A DNA stretch of 64,000 nucleotides from Symbiodinium natans (Eukaryota; Sar; Dinophyceae; Suessiales; Symbiodiniaceae): positions 257,001 through 321,000 of the forward strand of contig CAJNDS010002087.1 in the NCBI GenBank assembly GCA_905221605.1, in the 5' to 3' direction. Below, in pieces: positions 27,415 to 40,563 of this stretch. The notes beneath the pieces are model-generated. The model worked only from the letters and a program-made list of their open reading frames with translations, searched no databases and was not told where the DNA came from. Positions within the stretch are counted from its first letter, which is position 1; every line of letters starts with the position of its first letter. The position numbers and the translations under genes were made by a program.

Positions 27415-28047
27415 AAAAAAAGAAAAGGATAGGAAAACATGAAGCATTGCTCTCTCCTGAAAGAGTTTGGGGACTCAAAGAGGTTCGTAGAGTTAACCCT
27501 AAACCCGATTACCACTCTGAACCCTATAGCATCCTATACCCAAGGTGGGCCCAGGGGCTTCCATGGGCCTTGCTCCCAACGAAACCATCGAGGATCAGAA
27601 TGAGCTTTGTAAACAAAGGGTTCTGCGACCCTACTTTTGCAGCCATTTTTAGGGTTTCGGGTTTAGTGGGGCCTACACGCTAAGCCTTTCAACCCGAAAA
27701 CCTCAAAAACATCGGAAGCCTAAAAACCAACTCTTCAGTCTTCACCCAAAGCCGAAACCTGAAAGTCAGGAACCCAAAACTGCCCCGAACCCCCCATGGA
27801 AATTGCATCCGACTCAGGCCGATCGTCGGGACCCCGGCGCTGTGGCCAATCACCTTACTCGGCGAGTGGCAGCTTAGTACATGTAGGATTCAGATGACGG
27901 TGAAAGCAAAGCCGTTAGCGCATTGTCATTGTTACTATCGTCACCCGTTTGGGTTCATGTTTCATTTTCGAAACTTCAGTGTCATGGTCGGGGGGAACCG
28001 TTCTCCTTTTTGGGGATCAGACTCGTCGTACTCCAGGCTTCCGCACC

Positions 28048-28172
<125 letters not shown>

Positions 28173-28609
28173 GCTCAGGGTTTTAAGGGGTTGAGGGGTA
28201 GAGGGCTGGAGGGGTTGGGGGGTTGGTGAAAGATGTCAGCCTCCAGATCCTCACAAGGTCTTGCAGAATGGCGAGCGCATCCCTTTTCCAGCAGCCCAGA
28301 AAAAAATTCGGGCGTGCGGCCCAGCGACAGTGCGCTAGGGCGCTGGGGTCGGAGGTTTGAGGGCCCTCGCTAGGGGTTGTTCAGAAAGTTCAGAAACGAA
28401 GTGGTTGAGGCTTGAAAGCTTTCGGAAGCTTGGGGCTCGCCAAGGGTTGAGAGTTGAGAGATTACTCTTCCCAAATGGCGTTGGGAATGAGGCTTGTTGT
28501 TGGCTTCAGTGGGGATGCAAATCCGAAATCTGCCCCTCCCGCCCATCGGCCATCAAGAACCACCAAATTCTATTCTATCCCCTGAGGGCGAAACTTAAAG
28601 CACTCCCGA

Positions 28610-28766
28610 AACCCTAAACCCTAGATCCTAAACCCTAAACCCTAAACCCTAAACCCTAAACCCTAAACCCTAAACCCTAAACCCTAAACCCTAAACCCTA
28701 AACCCTAAACCCTAAACCGAAGGGTTGTTAAACATAGCCCTAAACCCTAAACCCTAAACTCTAAAC
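28610..28766. repeat. Interstitial telomeric repeat array (CCCTAAA)n
   Basis: Perfect head-to-tail CCCTAAA units from about 28633 to 28716 (about 12 copies), flanked by degenerate units and a further short run at 28739-28766 after a GGGTTGTT interruption. This is the plant/dinoflagellate-type telomere heptamer in internal position. Confidence 0.95.
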
Positions 28767-31272
28767 CCTGTAGATTGGGGTCCAGCCTAGATCGAGGCTC
28801 CGCGGCACAGGAAGTGAGGCCGCTGACGTGGGGCAAAGATTTTGAGGCTGGGCTTTTTCTGCATTGGGCTTTGGGTTCAGGCCTTGGGTTCAGGCCCATT
28901 GGGTTGATTTCTCGGGTTTGGGGGTTTAGTTTTCTTGTCTTCCCACGCTTATTTTTGTTGTTATTTTGGTTTTTGACTTGGGCTTTGGGGCTTCAGGGGC
29001 GTGTCCTACTGTAGCCTTGCGGCTGCTTCTCAAGGGTGTGGCTTGGAGGGCCTCCCAGGAACCTGTCGAAGAAGCCCTGAACCGTGGATAACCCTGGGCA
29101 TTCAGAGTGTCGGGTTCCTGCGCCGCGCCCTGAAGCTCAAACCCCCCACCAATCTCGCCTCCCTGGCAGTCAGGAAGACACAAGATTCTTCGAGGGGTTT
29201 GCGCGCACGTTCGGCACTGAGACGGGTCCAAAACCAGGGTGTAGGGCTTCAGGATTAGGGCTCTGAACCCAAATCGCTGCCCGCGAGGTCGCCTCTGGTA
29301 GTGCCCACAGGCACTCCACACGCCTGTGCCACCGCGGTGAATTCAGGCGAATTCAGGATCAGCCGGCGGGAGCAGCAGGATCAGTGGGTTTCAGACTGCT
29401 CTTGCGCAGCTTGTGTCGGCTGAGCTGTAGCTTGCGATGGGGAGGCGTTCTGACAAAGGTACTTTTGCTGCGCCTTCGGGGGTTCGTGGGCACCATCACC
29501 CGAAACCCTAACCCTTGAAAACCCAACCTTGATCCCATCTTCACGACCCAAGAACCTCCGGGCCCTGTTCCTTTTTCGGAAAGCCCTGTACCATTTCGCC
29601 GGGCAGCCGCGGGAAGCTGTCTCGACAGGAGGCTGGCAATGCCAAGCAGCATGTTGTCAGGGTATGTTGCCTGGACCCAGCAAGAACGGGCCCGTACACC
29701 CGTGAGTTTGGGCTACGGGGCATTCCAGGATGGACTATTATGCCCTATAGCCCCTTAATAGGGCTAGTAGGGTTGATTCTGGGGATTTTAAGGCCTAATA
29801 TTCTTATGGATGCGAATTTAGGGCTGCAAATTGAAGGCTCGCAGCCTCTGTCGAGGAGCTTCGCGTCGCCTGTCCCATTCCATGTGCCCAGCGCCCAAGG
29901 TTTTTTTCCCAGGCAGCCTCACCTGTTCTTGGGAGTCGACGAACCCCGCAAAGTCCCTAAAAGCAAAGCCCCTAAGCCCCCTAAGCCCTCCCTAAGCCCC
30001 CCCTAAGCCCCCCTAAGCCCTCCCCACTCAAAAACTTCCGGTTGGATTTCGCTGCCGAGCATTGCCTTCGGCGGCGGGCACACGCTCGGGGAAGTCGACC
30101 GACGCCCGGGCCACCGCCTGGGCTCCTTTCAGCACCCGAGCTTTCGAAACCTGTTAAACGCCTTCGGGATCGGGCGGGCAAGGCCCAGATCCGGCCCCCA
30201 GGGCATAAAATGGGGTGTGGCTTGAATTTAGGGTCCCTGCAAAGCCCCAAAACTCCGTCAGTTAAGGAATCCGCTTTGGTCCTCACTATGGATGAAGGCA
30301 GATACATATCTTAAAGAGGCACATTGGGCTCCCTTGCTAGGTGCGCGTTCCATTTTGGCAGTTGCGTTTGGGGCCCTCGATGTTGAACAACTCCCCCCTA
30401 CAAATCAGCTCCTTTTCTCGGGTGCCTGTGAGCAGACAGGCCCAGCACGGCTTAATTTCGGAGCAGCAAGGGCCTCTCAAGACTTATGGCTTTAGGGATG
30501 TTGGGCTTTCATCTCAAGGTTCACGGAGCCTGCAGGGTTATTGTTTGGAGGGTGAGTCTCGAGGTTTCAATTGTTTGGGCTTGGCACTTTGCTTTTTCTC
30601 GGGTATTGGGGGGGGGGGCAGAGTTTTTCTTTCTGGGTCTGCAGCATTCCAGGGTTTAGGGTGATTCAAAGGAAGTTCCAGGTGCCGGGCTCAAACCTTA
30701 GGGGGGAAGTTCAGGGTTGAGGGTTCAGCCATCAACAGCCCTCGGCCCAAAGCGCAGATAGGGTTCGAGAATCAGCTGGACCCTTGCAATACTCGCCATG
30801 CCCTGTAACCTCCACCATGAGAAGAGTATCATTGCCGGCCCTTACTTTGGGGGGTCACTGGGAGCCCACTTAGTGGGGTCTGGCTGTCTTATGGCTCTGA
30901 CAGAGGGTTTTCAAGTGAGGGTCCCGTTTTGGGCATCCATTATACGATATTTAGCGTCCTCAGTAAGAGTTTACGCTTGCGGCCGTCGTCCCTCCCGACC
31001 AAAAAAGGCACAGCGTTTGGGGTTTAGGGGTAGAGTAGGGGGGTTGGGCTTTCCAGAGAGGCGCTGCCAATACCTGCCTTGTCAATTTGTGCATCCATGC
31101 GCCTGTGGCGCAGTCGCTTCCCTCCTATTCCTTTAGGCCCCAAGGGGGAACAGAAACTTCAGAACAACAGAGACAGGAAACGCGTGGCCAAGGGACAAGA
31201 TCCGACTGGCTTTAAGGTCAAAGCTCTTAGAAGTCTTAGTGACTTCGTGTTTATGGGGGTTTTTGGGGTTTA

Positions 31273-31322
31273 GTGCCTTAGGATGGCCTCGATCGCAGTG
31301 CCTTAGGATGGCCTCGATCGCA
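31273..31322. repeat. Perfect 25-bp tandem duplication
   Basis: Two adjacent identical copies of a 25-mer beginning GTGCCTTAGGATGGCCTCGA. Each contains the palindrome CGATCG. Confidence 0.9.
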
Positions 31323-34300
31323 ACAAATCTCGAAAATCCTGAATTTGCGCCTGATGGTGCAAGATTGAAGGGTTTAAGGGTTTAGGTTTATACATGTATG
31401 TATACATGTATGTCGGTAAGTAGGTATGTATGTCGGTGTACAAACGAGCCTGGCCGCAGCGTAGACGAACCCTGTGGCACCCGGGACACGAAGTCGAAAA
31501 GGTTGGCGCGCAACGCCCCAAAGAGCCTGAAAAGCAAGGCTTCGGGGTTCTTCCCTCAACCTCGTAGTGATTCAGAAGCCCGAGGAGGGGAGCCTGCCAC
31601 AGGGCGCGGCTCTGAAGCTGTTCCGGCTGCACCGGTTCAGGGTGTAGGGTGTGTAGGGTCTCAAGGTTGGGGACGCTGCTCCGCTTTATTAAAAGCCCGA
31701 AGCGCGTAGACCAGAAACCCGGCAGCGCCCAAAGGGGTGAGGGCATGCCGAAACCCCAAACCCTCAACCCTCAACCCAAACCCCAAGCCCTAAATCCTAA
31801 ACCCTAAACCCCTGCGTAAGGTTCAAGCCTTGGCCGCTCTTGGCCCGGAACAGATTTTCCACAGAGAGAGGAGCGCAGCTTGAGGCGGCGTGCCTTTGTA
31901 CCTCCAACGAAGGCCTCTCGCCATCCCTTCGGCTGCTCTAATTTTTCCCGAGCTTTGGCTGCTCTGTCATCATGTCGTTGAGAGCACCGCTCCTGCACTG
32001 TAAGCCCTAATTAAACCCTAAACCCTAAACCCTAAACCCTAAACCCTAAACCCGAAACCCGAAGCCCGAAGAACCCGAATCGCGGCCCCCTGGCTACGCA
32101 GGGCGCGTGGTGTCAACAGCATGGATCCGGTCTGAGCCCTGAACCCCACGCCCATCATTTCTTGTTGTGTTGTTTTTTTTTTCGAGCAGGGGTTTGAGGT
32201 TTTGGGCTTCGAGGTTTTGGGGGGGCAGGGGGCCCCACTTGCCTTGGGCAGCTGGGGCCGGGTGGAGGCACCCATGAGCGCTTGCCTGGGCGACGTGAGA
32301 TGCCATGCCCGAGCTCGAAGCCCTTACTTGCCCCAAAACCCTAAACCCCCTTATACGCCGACTTCCCTTACGCCCAAAGCCCTGAACCCTGAACCGTGCT
32401 TAGGGTCTAGGGCTTCTACAAGCCCTGCGAACCCACATCCGAAACACCCAACCGTCCAAGCCCGAACTCCGACTCCCAAAAGCCCTCAAGACCCTTGAAC
32501 GCCTTCCCAGCCCCGTAATTGAGGGTCAACTAACCCTTATATTTTTGAGGCTTGAACTTGCAGAGTTTCGTTTTCTCGTCTCTGGACTTGCCAGACTTTT
32601 TCTAACACAACCCTCAATACCTGCATAGCGCTCGACGTTGCTTGCGCGGCCGCAGCGGCTGTGAACTGGGCAGTGCACGAGGACCAAAGATTTGTCGCAC
32701 AACAATTCGCGGATGTACCCAAATCCTCGGCCCCGGATCTTACATAAACTGCTTCGTGATGCATTTTTGGGCACACAAATCCCGAGTCAACCTGGTAGTA
32801 GGATCTCCGCCGGCTGACAGAGCGAGCGGGAGAAAGAAGGCTTTTTTTGAGCTCGGGTGTTGAGGGTGTGTAGGGTGCCGATCGGCTGCGCTTGCTGCTT
32901 CATGAAGAAGAAGCCCTACAAAGCTCCAAGAGCCCCAAGTCCGAAACCCTAAGCCGTCATGTTTGGTCTTTTGTTTTGCCTTGAACCTGGCCCTCCCAGA
33001 AGCCCTGAGGATCCCCCCAAACCCTAAAAAAGCATCCGGTGCCCTCAAGCCTCAGCCATGGACGGGCTCAATCATCCACGTGTGGGGGGGACTTGTAAGG
33101 ACTTTACCAATGACTTGCACCTTCCGGGCCTGAAGACGTCTGAGCGCCTCGGCCTTCCGAGACCCCCCCCCCAAAAAAAAAGGCAAACAAAGTCTTCGGA
33201 AGCCCTAAGAAGCCCTAAGAAGCCCTCAGAAAGCCTTCAGAAAGCCGCACCTCGCTTGAAGCCTTCGGATGCAAGAAGTCACTTCCGCGGCCTTCCCTGC
33301 GACTTGGCCATGGCTCCGGGCGGTTGGCGAGTGAGGCGAAGGGCTCAGGGAAAGGGAATAGGGGGGCTCGGAACAAGTCTAATAGTATTCCCTTATGGTC
33401 CCTTTAGGTTTATATCATAGTCACCCCCGGAACCCTATTCTCATCTTTAAGACCCCGACACAACATTACATCAACACGGGACCTCAAGCCCCTCTCAGGC
33501 CACTCGGAGGCCTCTGCGCCGCCCTCGTCCTGCTCGGCGGGCGTTCGCCGGGGCCCTTAAGGGCTACCTTTTTAACACGCGCCTCTCAAGGGTTCAGGGC
33601 CTTCAGACGTTCCCCCTTATACTAGTCGTGCCCTGTTATAATCCCTATAGGGGGTTTCAGGCTCGGGGTTGTAGCAGTTCATGAAGAGAGTATTTTCCAC
33701 GTCAACCCATAAGGGCACCATCCCTAGGGAAAAGTGGAAGACAAGTCGTGATAGAAGCCTTATGCGAATAGCACTGTGAATCCAAGTGAAGATGAAGGCC
33801 CACCGGCCCCAACCAGGACCGCTTCTGCGCCAACTCTCAGCGGGTTTAGGGGACACCTTCGTGGGGCTAGGACTTTAGAAATTCGGAGCTTTTGGAACCT
33901 GGGGGCTTCGAGCCCCAAGCCCCAAGCATTAAGTCCAAGACCCTATGCCCTAACCCCAAAACCCAGCCCTCGTTGGCAGGTTCATTCAGGTGGCCCCCTT
34001 GGCGGCGCCACGCGTTTTCTCGACGCCGCGCTGTGCCGTGGAGGCTGTCGAAATCGAGCACTTGATATGCTCCTATGCAGTATGTACTGCGTTAGTATCG
34101 AATATGTGGTCAGTACCATACAAAACGCACATACTGTACATACTCGTAGTATGTTATATTTCTTGAAGAATGTGATGTATGAATGTGTATGATGTGCAAT
34201 ATCGGATTTTTATGTGAACACATTATATAGATGTGTTTACATAGAAGCTCGCCCTCCCAATGGACCAACCGCGACATGGACAAATCCCGACAATTCAAAA

Positions 34301-34722
34301 CCAAAATCCTAAGTTTCTGTTTTGTCTAAATGTGTCTTGTTGTATTTTTTTTTTGCACTTGTCTGTGTTTTCTTTGTAGTTTTTGCACCTCTTTTGTTTG
34401 TGCGTTTGCTGCAATGTCTGCATTTTTCGCACATGTTTTTTTTTTTTCATAAGCCTGAGCTGATTTGTGCTTGCTTGCATTTTTGAACCCAATCTAGTTT
34501 TTTTGGTGCACTAGTTTGCGTTGTTTTTGCACTTTTGTGGCTCATTGTATACTTTCTACCCTTATCCCAAGCATACAAAACAATAAATCATCCAAAAACC
34601 CAAGAATCGCAGTACCCAAAAGTCCAAACATGCAATCCAAACTTTCCCGGAGCTCCAGGAAAGTTTGGAGCTTTGGACTTTGGAGGACGCTTCAGGAAAA
34701 ACCCTAAAACCCTGCACTGCAG

Positions 34723-37700
34723 GCTCCTTTGGATCCAGACCTCTTGAAAAGCGCGACCGAGGCGAGGCACTTTTTTTTTTTTTTTTGGGGGGGGGGGGGG
34801 GTGGGGGGTGGGGGGATGCGGGGTAGGGGGATGCGAAATGTATAGGGTTCGGGTCCCAAAAATTTGAGCGAATGGGGGGGCCGTTTTCGCACGGGTCCCC
34901 ATATTCAGAGGCTGCTGGCTTTTGGGCTGCCAGGAACTTGCAGAGCTCGAGGAGCGCGCGGCCCGAGACGATGCGGACGCCCAGTTCAGGACGCAGGGTG
35001 GGCTGTTGAGGCTGAGCACTTCTTTTGGGGATCCAGGCGGTTTGGGCACGGAAGTATCTACAGCAACAAGACTTGACCCTCTGGTGTCAGCGCCTGGGAG
35101 CCCTGGGCTGCACTGTCGAAATCATGGAAAAGACCTTGTGCGGCCTTGCCTGTGAGGAATGAGGTTGGTTCGCCTTGTTCCTACGGTAGTAATGACTTGG
35201 GGCACGCCTCGTTCCTACGGTAGGAATGAGGTTGGTTCGCCTTTGTTCCTACGGTAGGAATGACTTGGGGCACGCTAGTTTTGGTTACCGGCCAGGTTTC
35301 GGGAATCCATTCGCTACGGGGCTCAATCAGAATGGCATAACATCCATGTTTATATGTTGGATGAGGCGTCGACCCCCGAAGCGGTAAGGAATTGCCTATA
35401 GCAGACACACACACACACAAACTCTCAAGGGTCCATACCGAGATCAACCCCCCAAAAGAGGGTTGAGGGCGCAATCGCTTGCCCGAGCTGTTCCTAAACC
35501 CCGGCCTGATCGACCTAATTCCTGAGTCCGAAACCTCAACCCCAAACCACTAAACTCGAGAAATTCCACACCCTCAACTCTAGCAAGCTCCTCACACATC
35601 CTCACACGAAAACAAAGACCTTCAACCCCAACAACCGTAACCTGGATGCTTGCAGGCTGGGCCAGCTACTGCGCAAAGGCCGTCGCGCCGGCCGGTTTAG
35701 TGCAGTGGTCAACATTGAGCATGTTTAGGGGTTGAGGGGTTTGGGGGCTTGGGCACCCAGGGAGCCCAAAACACCTCGGTTATGGACAGGACCCCTTTGA
35801 GGAGCAACAAGGGTCTGAAGGTTTTGCGCGGAGGGCGTAGAGAGTTGAGGCTTGAGGGCTTTTTTCTCCCCAGGAGTGGTGGAGAAGGACATGGTTCGAG
35901 CGTGTGCAGCTGAGCAGTGGAGGGAATCCCTGAAACCCGCAACTCCGCATGTCCAGAACCCTAACAGCCGCAAGACCCTCAACCTACTTCACAGGCGGGT
36001 CACCAATGCAAGATCAGGCTTGTTGAGATGGAACGCCTCCGCTGTATGAAAGTCGTAGGGCTTTGCAGAGTTTACGAGTGGTTAATTACAATGGGGATTT
36101 GTCAGGTTCCCTCTTTCATGCGCCGCCCCCGAGGTTCCAGCTGGTGCTCTCCGCCGCCGAGCAGGACGCTCCAGGGATCGCTGGAAAGGTATTGCTACCT
36201 AGCCCACACAACCAGAGGGGTCCCCGCCTTTTGAGCCTGAACGCCGCATCTTGGGTGAATCTGCCTGATTGCAAGACATGACATGTAAGGGTGTGGTATG
36301 GTTGAGGGCTTTCAGGTTTCAGGGTTTATGGCCTACCCCTGGCTTCTGTCTGAAGTATCCGAGATGAATCCGACGAAGCGTTGACCCCTAAACCACAAGC
36401 AGGAGCATGTGAGGGCGCAGTATCTGATCGGGACCTGCCCTCAGTTTGGCCTGGGGAGGGAGGATGGGTTCTCTCCTTCAGAGCATGCGATCACGACCAT
36501 AAGCCCTGAGCTGCTCAAAGCCTCCTTTAAGCCAGCGAGGCTGAAGGTTTCATATGCCTTATAGTTAGTAGTACTCCTTCAGTTGTAGTAGGGATCCATA
36601 AGACATGCTCCTGAAACTGTTGGAGTCGGAAAATGCGTGACAAGGCTCATGCTGATCCGCGGGGAGGGCTGTGAGATCGATGAGGAGACCGGCGTCAACT
36701 TCGTGCTCATGGCGGCCGAGGACCCCTCCTTTGAGCTTTTTTGGGGGTTTGGAAACCGGGTTTGGGGTGTAAAGCCCCTAGCTCCTACATCCTCTAACAC
36801 CCATCGTTGCCCTTCGCCTCGTCAGCGCGAGGAGCCACCCACGCTCGGGGAAGCTGCACGACACGAGTAGATCTCCGAAATTGTGCAACAGCTCCTCGAG
36901 CCACTCTTGTGAAACCTGGAGCCCTCAACTTAAGCGTGTTCATGCGCCAGGCCTACCCCTGAATTCTACACTCTGCACCCTGCCCCCCCCCCCCCCCACA
37001 TCGAAGTTCCGGAACTTGTTGTCACAGCTTCCGCGAGGACGGACTGCCAGCTGCCCAGCACGCCATGGCAAAGATCTACCTTACGGGTGTCGGCCCGCAG
37101 GGAAAGGACCACCCTCAGGTTGTTGAGAGAGAGGCCCTGAACGACCCCCAAAACTTGTCCCACAAGCCCTGAGCCTCTGAAACTTGAAGGGGGTTGGGTT
37201 GGGGGTTTAGGGTCGCTGTACTTGGGACGCTGCAGTCGAGCCCGCAGGACCTGCTGTCAGGCGTCTACTGGCTGAAGCAGGCGGAGCTAATTTGTTTTTT
37301 ATTGTTTGTTTTTTGCGTGGGGGCGGGAGGGTGTTTGCCTTAGGTGGCGTCCTGGGGTTTTGAGCCCTAAGCCCCCCTCAAGACTGGGTTTTAGGGTGTG
37401 GGGCTTGAGGTTTGTGGGCTGATGGGGTCATGGGGTTAGAGGGTTTTGGGGCTTGAGGTTTGGATTCCGGGCTTCGGCGGCTTGGAGGGTTGAGGGGCAC
37501 GTTCTAGAGTCCCGCCCAAAGCCCTTGCACCCGTAACTGCCCATTTCTAAACTCCAGCCCCCCCATATCCACACCCTGAAGCTCCCTCTCTCTCCTCGGA
37601 AGAGGCAGCAGCCAGGGATCACCTCCAAGCAAAGCGGCTGCACTTGCGGATGGGGGCGGATTCAGGGGTTCGGGACAAGCCTAGAGCTTTAACAACCTTA

Positions 37701-39764
37701 AAGCTGTAACACCCAAAAGCAATGCAGTAGGACTCTTTCGGGGTTTAGGGCTTAGGGTGTCGATGATGGGTTTCATGGTTTCGGGCTTCGGGAGCCCCAA
37801 GCAAGAAGGGAGCTTCAAGATTTGAGACGCGAGCAGCTGAGGCGCAGCTGATGCTGGGGAACATGCTCCTGAGCGGGAACGGCGTGCGCAGACTCCCGGT
37901 GCAGATCTGCAAAGTGGCAGTGGAACCAGGACTTCACCCAAAAATGTTCAGGCCCGAAGGACATCCAAGCAGGCCGCGGAAGGTTTTGACCGCAGGGTAG
38001 CTGTAAACCCTCTCCAGCCCTAAACTCTCAGAAACTACGCCAGCATCCCAAACGCAAACTGCGACCTCTTCAAAACTAAATCCCCACCCCCTTCCGCCTG
38101 AGGAAATGCAACGCTGGCTGGCGACTACTTCCTTCTGGCTGCCAAGAAGGGGTCCGACGAGGCTGCTTTGGGTCCAGGGGGTTTCGAGTTTGGGGCCGTC
38201 GGCCTTTTCTTTGGGAGGTTTTGGGAGCGGTGGAGACGATGGTAAGGGACTTCCTTTTTCTCTTCCGCAAAACCTTAAGACCATGTGCTGTACATTGCTG
38301 TATACATCAGGACCTTAAAGCCTCAAAGCCCTAACCTGCCCACTGCTGCGTCAGGCGCAAGAAGTGGTTGGCCAAATGTTTCGAACGGGCACCGGCTTTG
38401 ACCAAGACAAGGCCAGGCGTGTTGCTCTCCTTACGAAGCTCTTCATGCGCGAGTTAGGAATGCGTGGTCCTTCTTGGGGAGGGTCGGTGACGGTTTGCAA
38501 TGGAGCCCCCTTCGTTCTTGAAGGAACTGAGCTGGTGGCAGATCACCCCTTACATGTCTTCCCGGGGTCTTGGGACCTTTGCCTCCCTAGTCCGAGGCCC
38601 CTGGACCCCTAAGCCGAACCTGAAACCCCTTGAAGCCCGCAAACTTGCCCAGGACTCAGCCATGGCCTGGATGTCGAAGGCAGCTGAGCAGGGCCGCGCC
38701 GAGGCCTGACCCCGAAGTTTCTAAAACCCTAAAGCCCTAGTGCCCTGAAGCCCTAAAGTTCTAAAGCCCTAAAGCCCTAACCCCATAAATCCCTAGATTT
38801 CCTAAGTCCCTAAATCCCTAAAGCCCTAAACCTCCAGATCCATTGGGGACCCCCCGTGGCTTTGGGGTGGTTTGGGCTTTAGGCTCCTCGGACGGGCCTC
38901 TTGCTCCCAGCACGAGAACAACTGCAAAAACCCCCCACTCGCGCCTGCGTGACGGTAGGTCACTACTGTTCCTTTTGAGCTTGGGGGGGGGGGGGGTGGG
39001 TCTTTTTTATAAGGTGGCGCACGGGGGATCTGTGCGCGACTGGAAGGCCTGTATCGCCCTGGCCTCGATGTACCGGAAGGGTGAGGCAGGACTGAGGATT
39101 GGTTAAGGGTCTCATGGTTCCGGGGGTTAAAAGTTTAGGCTTTCGGAATCACGGCACCCTTCGTGCCTTTGCCGGATTCCTTCTTAGCAAGACCAGCCTG
39201 CAAATGTGAGGTGAGGGGGTAGCGGTTTCGCGGTTCAGGGTGCAGGCCAGTGAGTTCTTGGTTTAGAAACCCTATCTACCCTAAACTCTACATAGGACTC
39301 AATATGTTCAGGGTTTCTGAGCGGACCCGCGGCTTCCTGAATCATGGCCCTGGTCCCAGGGCAGTGTGAGGGATGCAGCTACGGCTCTCCACTACTTCAA
39401 GAAGGCCTGGGCCCTGCAAGCCCTAAGCCCTACGAATCCGTGTGCCCCCTTAATTGCCCTTAACTCCCCTTATAGCTGCCCGTACAGCTGCCCTTAGAGC
39501 TGCCCTTATAGCTGCCCTTTTCGCTGTCCTTATAGCTGCCCTTAACCTTCGAAGCTTGAGCGTACGTTTCCTCCGGAGGCCGCTGAGGCCGGCAGCCCTG
39601 ACGGGGCCAACGAGCCGGGGTCCAAGCCAAGGAGTTCAGGACTTTGGGTGCAGGGCTGTGCATACACGTGTGTGTATATATACATACATACATACATACC
39701 TACCTACATACATGCATACATACATACATACATACATACATACATACATACATACATACATACA

Positions 39765-39796
<32 letters not shown>

Positions 39797-40563
39797 CACA
39801 CATATTACTTGTGCTTTTCAAACTTAGGGTGTTTTTTTGTTGGGGGCCTTAGTTAGGGAATGCAAACTGGGCTGTGTGATTCAGCACAAGTTCAACCCTG
39901 GTTCCTCCATGCTCGTCAGATACCGGAAACTTCAAAATCTCGAGCCCACGCTCCCAATCCGAGCCCCCAAATCCCAAACGAAAGAAGCCAGGAGCAGTAG
40001 ACTCAGTAGTAGACCGAGGCCCCAAGTTCGCAATCTGAGGCTCGCAGTCATGTACCTAACTGGCGAGGGCACGCTGCCGAACGAGGTGCAAGAGACGATT
40101 CTTTTGCACCATTTGTTCTTTTTTTTGGGCTGGGGGGAGGGGTCCGTAGGTTTTGAGGGCGCTTTGGCAGAGGTTCTGTGACCGCTGGGTTTTGGATGTG
40201 GGACGTAGCCAGGTGTTTTGGCCTTTTGGTCGTGGGATCCAGGAATGTGGAGACCGTTAGCTGTTGATGTTTGCAAAATGGAGACAGCGACCCTAAAAAT
40301 GTCTCAGACCTTGCAAGCTAGGCCCTGACGTCGCGAATGCGGAATTTGCCCGTCCGGAGACCCCTTGTGCGAGGAAGCCTCTGCATACTGGTTCCAGCGT
40401 GCCACCGAGCTTGAGGCCCAGTTGCTTTGTGTGGAAGACGAAGGGCTTCAGGGTTTGAGAGTTTAGGGGGCTTTCGGGCTTTCGGCAATTTCGGCATTGG
40501 AAGGTTTAGTGGTTGGGGCAGGAGCACCGCCGCGCGGACGAGGAGTACCACGACGCCGTGTGA
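34723..40563 (+). CDS. Sel1-like repeat (SLR) protein, about 18 exons
   Basis: Small plus-strand exons chain into Sel1-like repeats, 36-38-residue helix-turn-helix units that serve as protein-interaction scaffolds. Best exons: 34723-34758; 34934-34989 (ELEERAARDDADAQF); 35656-35690 (LGQLLRKGRRAG); 35874 to about 35912 (VVEKDMVRAC); 36134-36188 (FQLVLSAAEQDAPGIAGK); about 36635-36720 (LMLIRGEGCEIDEETGV); 37028-37118 (AAQHAMAKIYLTGVGPQG); 37236-37286 (GVYWLKQAE); 37605-37658; about 37834-37891 (AEAQLMLGNMLLSGNGV); 38103-38161 (DYFLLAAKKGSDE); 38355-38411 (AQEVVGQMFRTGTGFDQDK); 38653-38703 (DSAMAWMSKAAEQGRAE); 39014-39082 (ALASMYRKG); 39360 to about 39400 (DAATALHYFKK); about 40010-40095 (LRLAVMYLTGEG); about 40359-40440; 40522-40563, ending ADEEYHDAV and TGA. 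Many junctions are GC-AG or GA-AG. The 5' end may lie further left. Localisation and partners are unknown. Confidence 0.7.
35155..35275. repeat. Tandem repeat carrying three palindromes
   Basis: The near-perfect palindrome TTCCTACGGTAGGAA occurs at 35178-35192 (one mismatch), 35212-35226 and 35246-35260, spaced exactly 34 bases. Two alternating spacers (GAGGTTGGTTCGCC and GACTTGGGGCACGC) create a longer period of about 67. It lies between Sel1 exons, in intron sequence. Confidence 0.9.
39663..39804. repeat. CATA tetranucleotide microsatellite
   Basis: About 30 CATA units with minor variants at the left end (CCTA, CATG). It sits in an intron of the Sel1-like gene and generates artefactual Tyr/Ile/His/Thr frames. 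Confidence 0.95.

Noticed and set aside
30042-30200. Peroxidase-like GGHTLGEVDRRPGH stretch
   Set aside because: It looks like a haem-ligand loop, but upstream residues do not fit the peroxidase pattern, no partner exons were found and a second frame is equally open.
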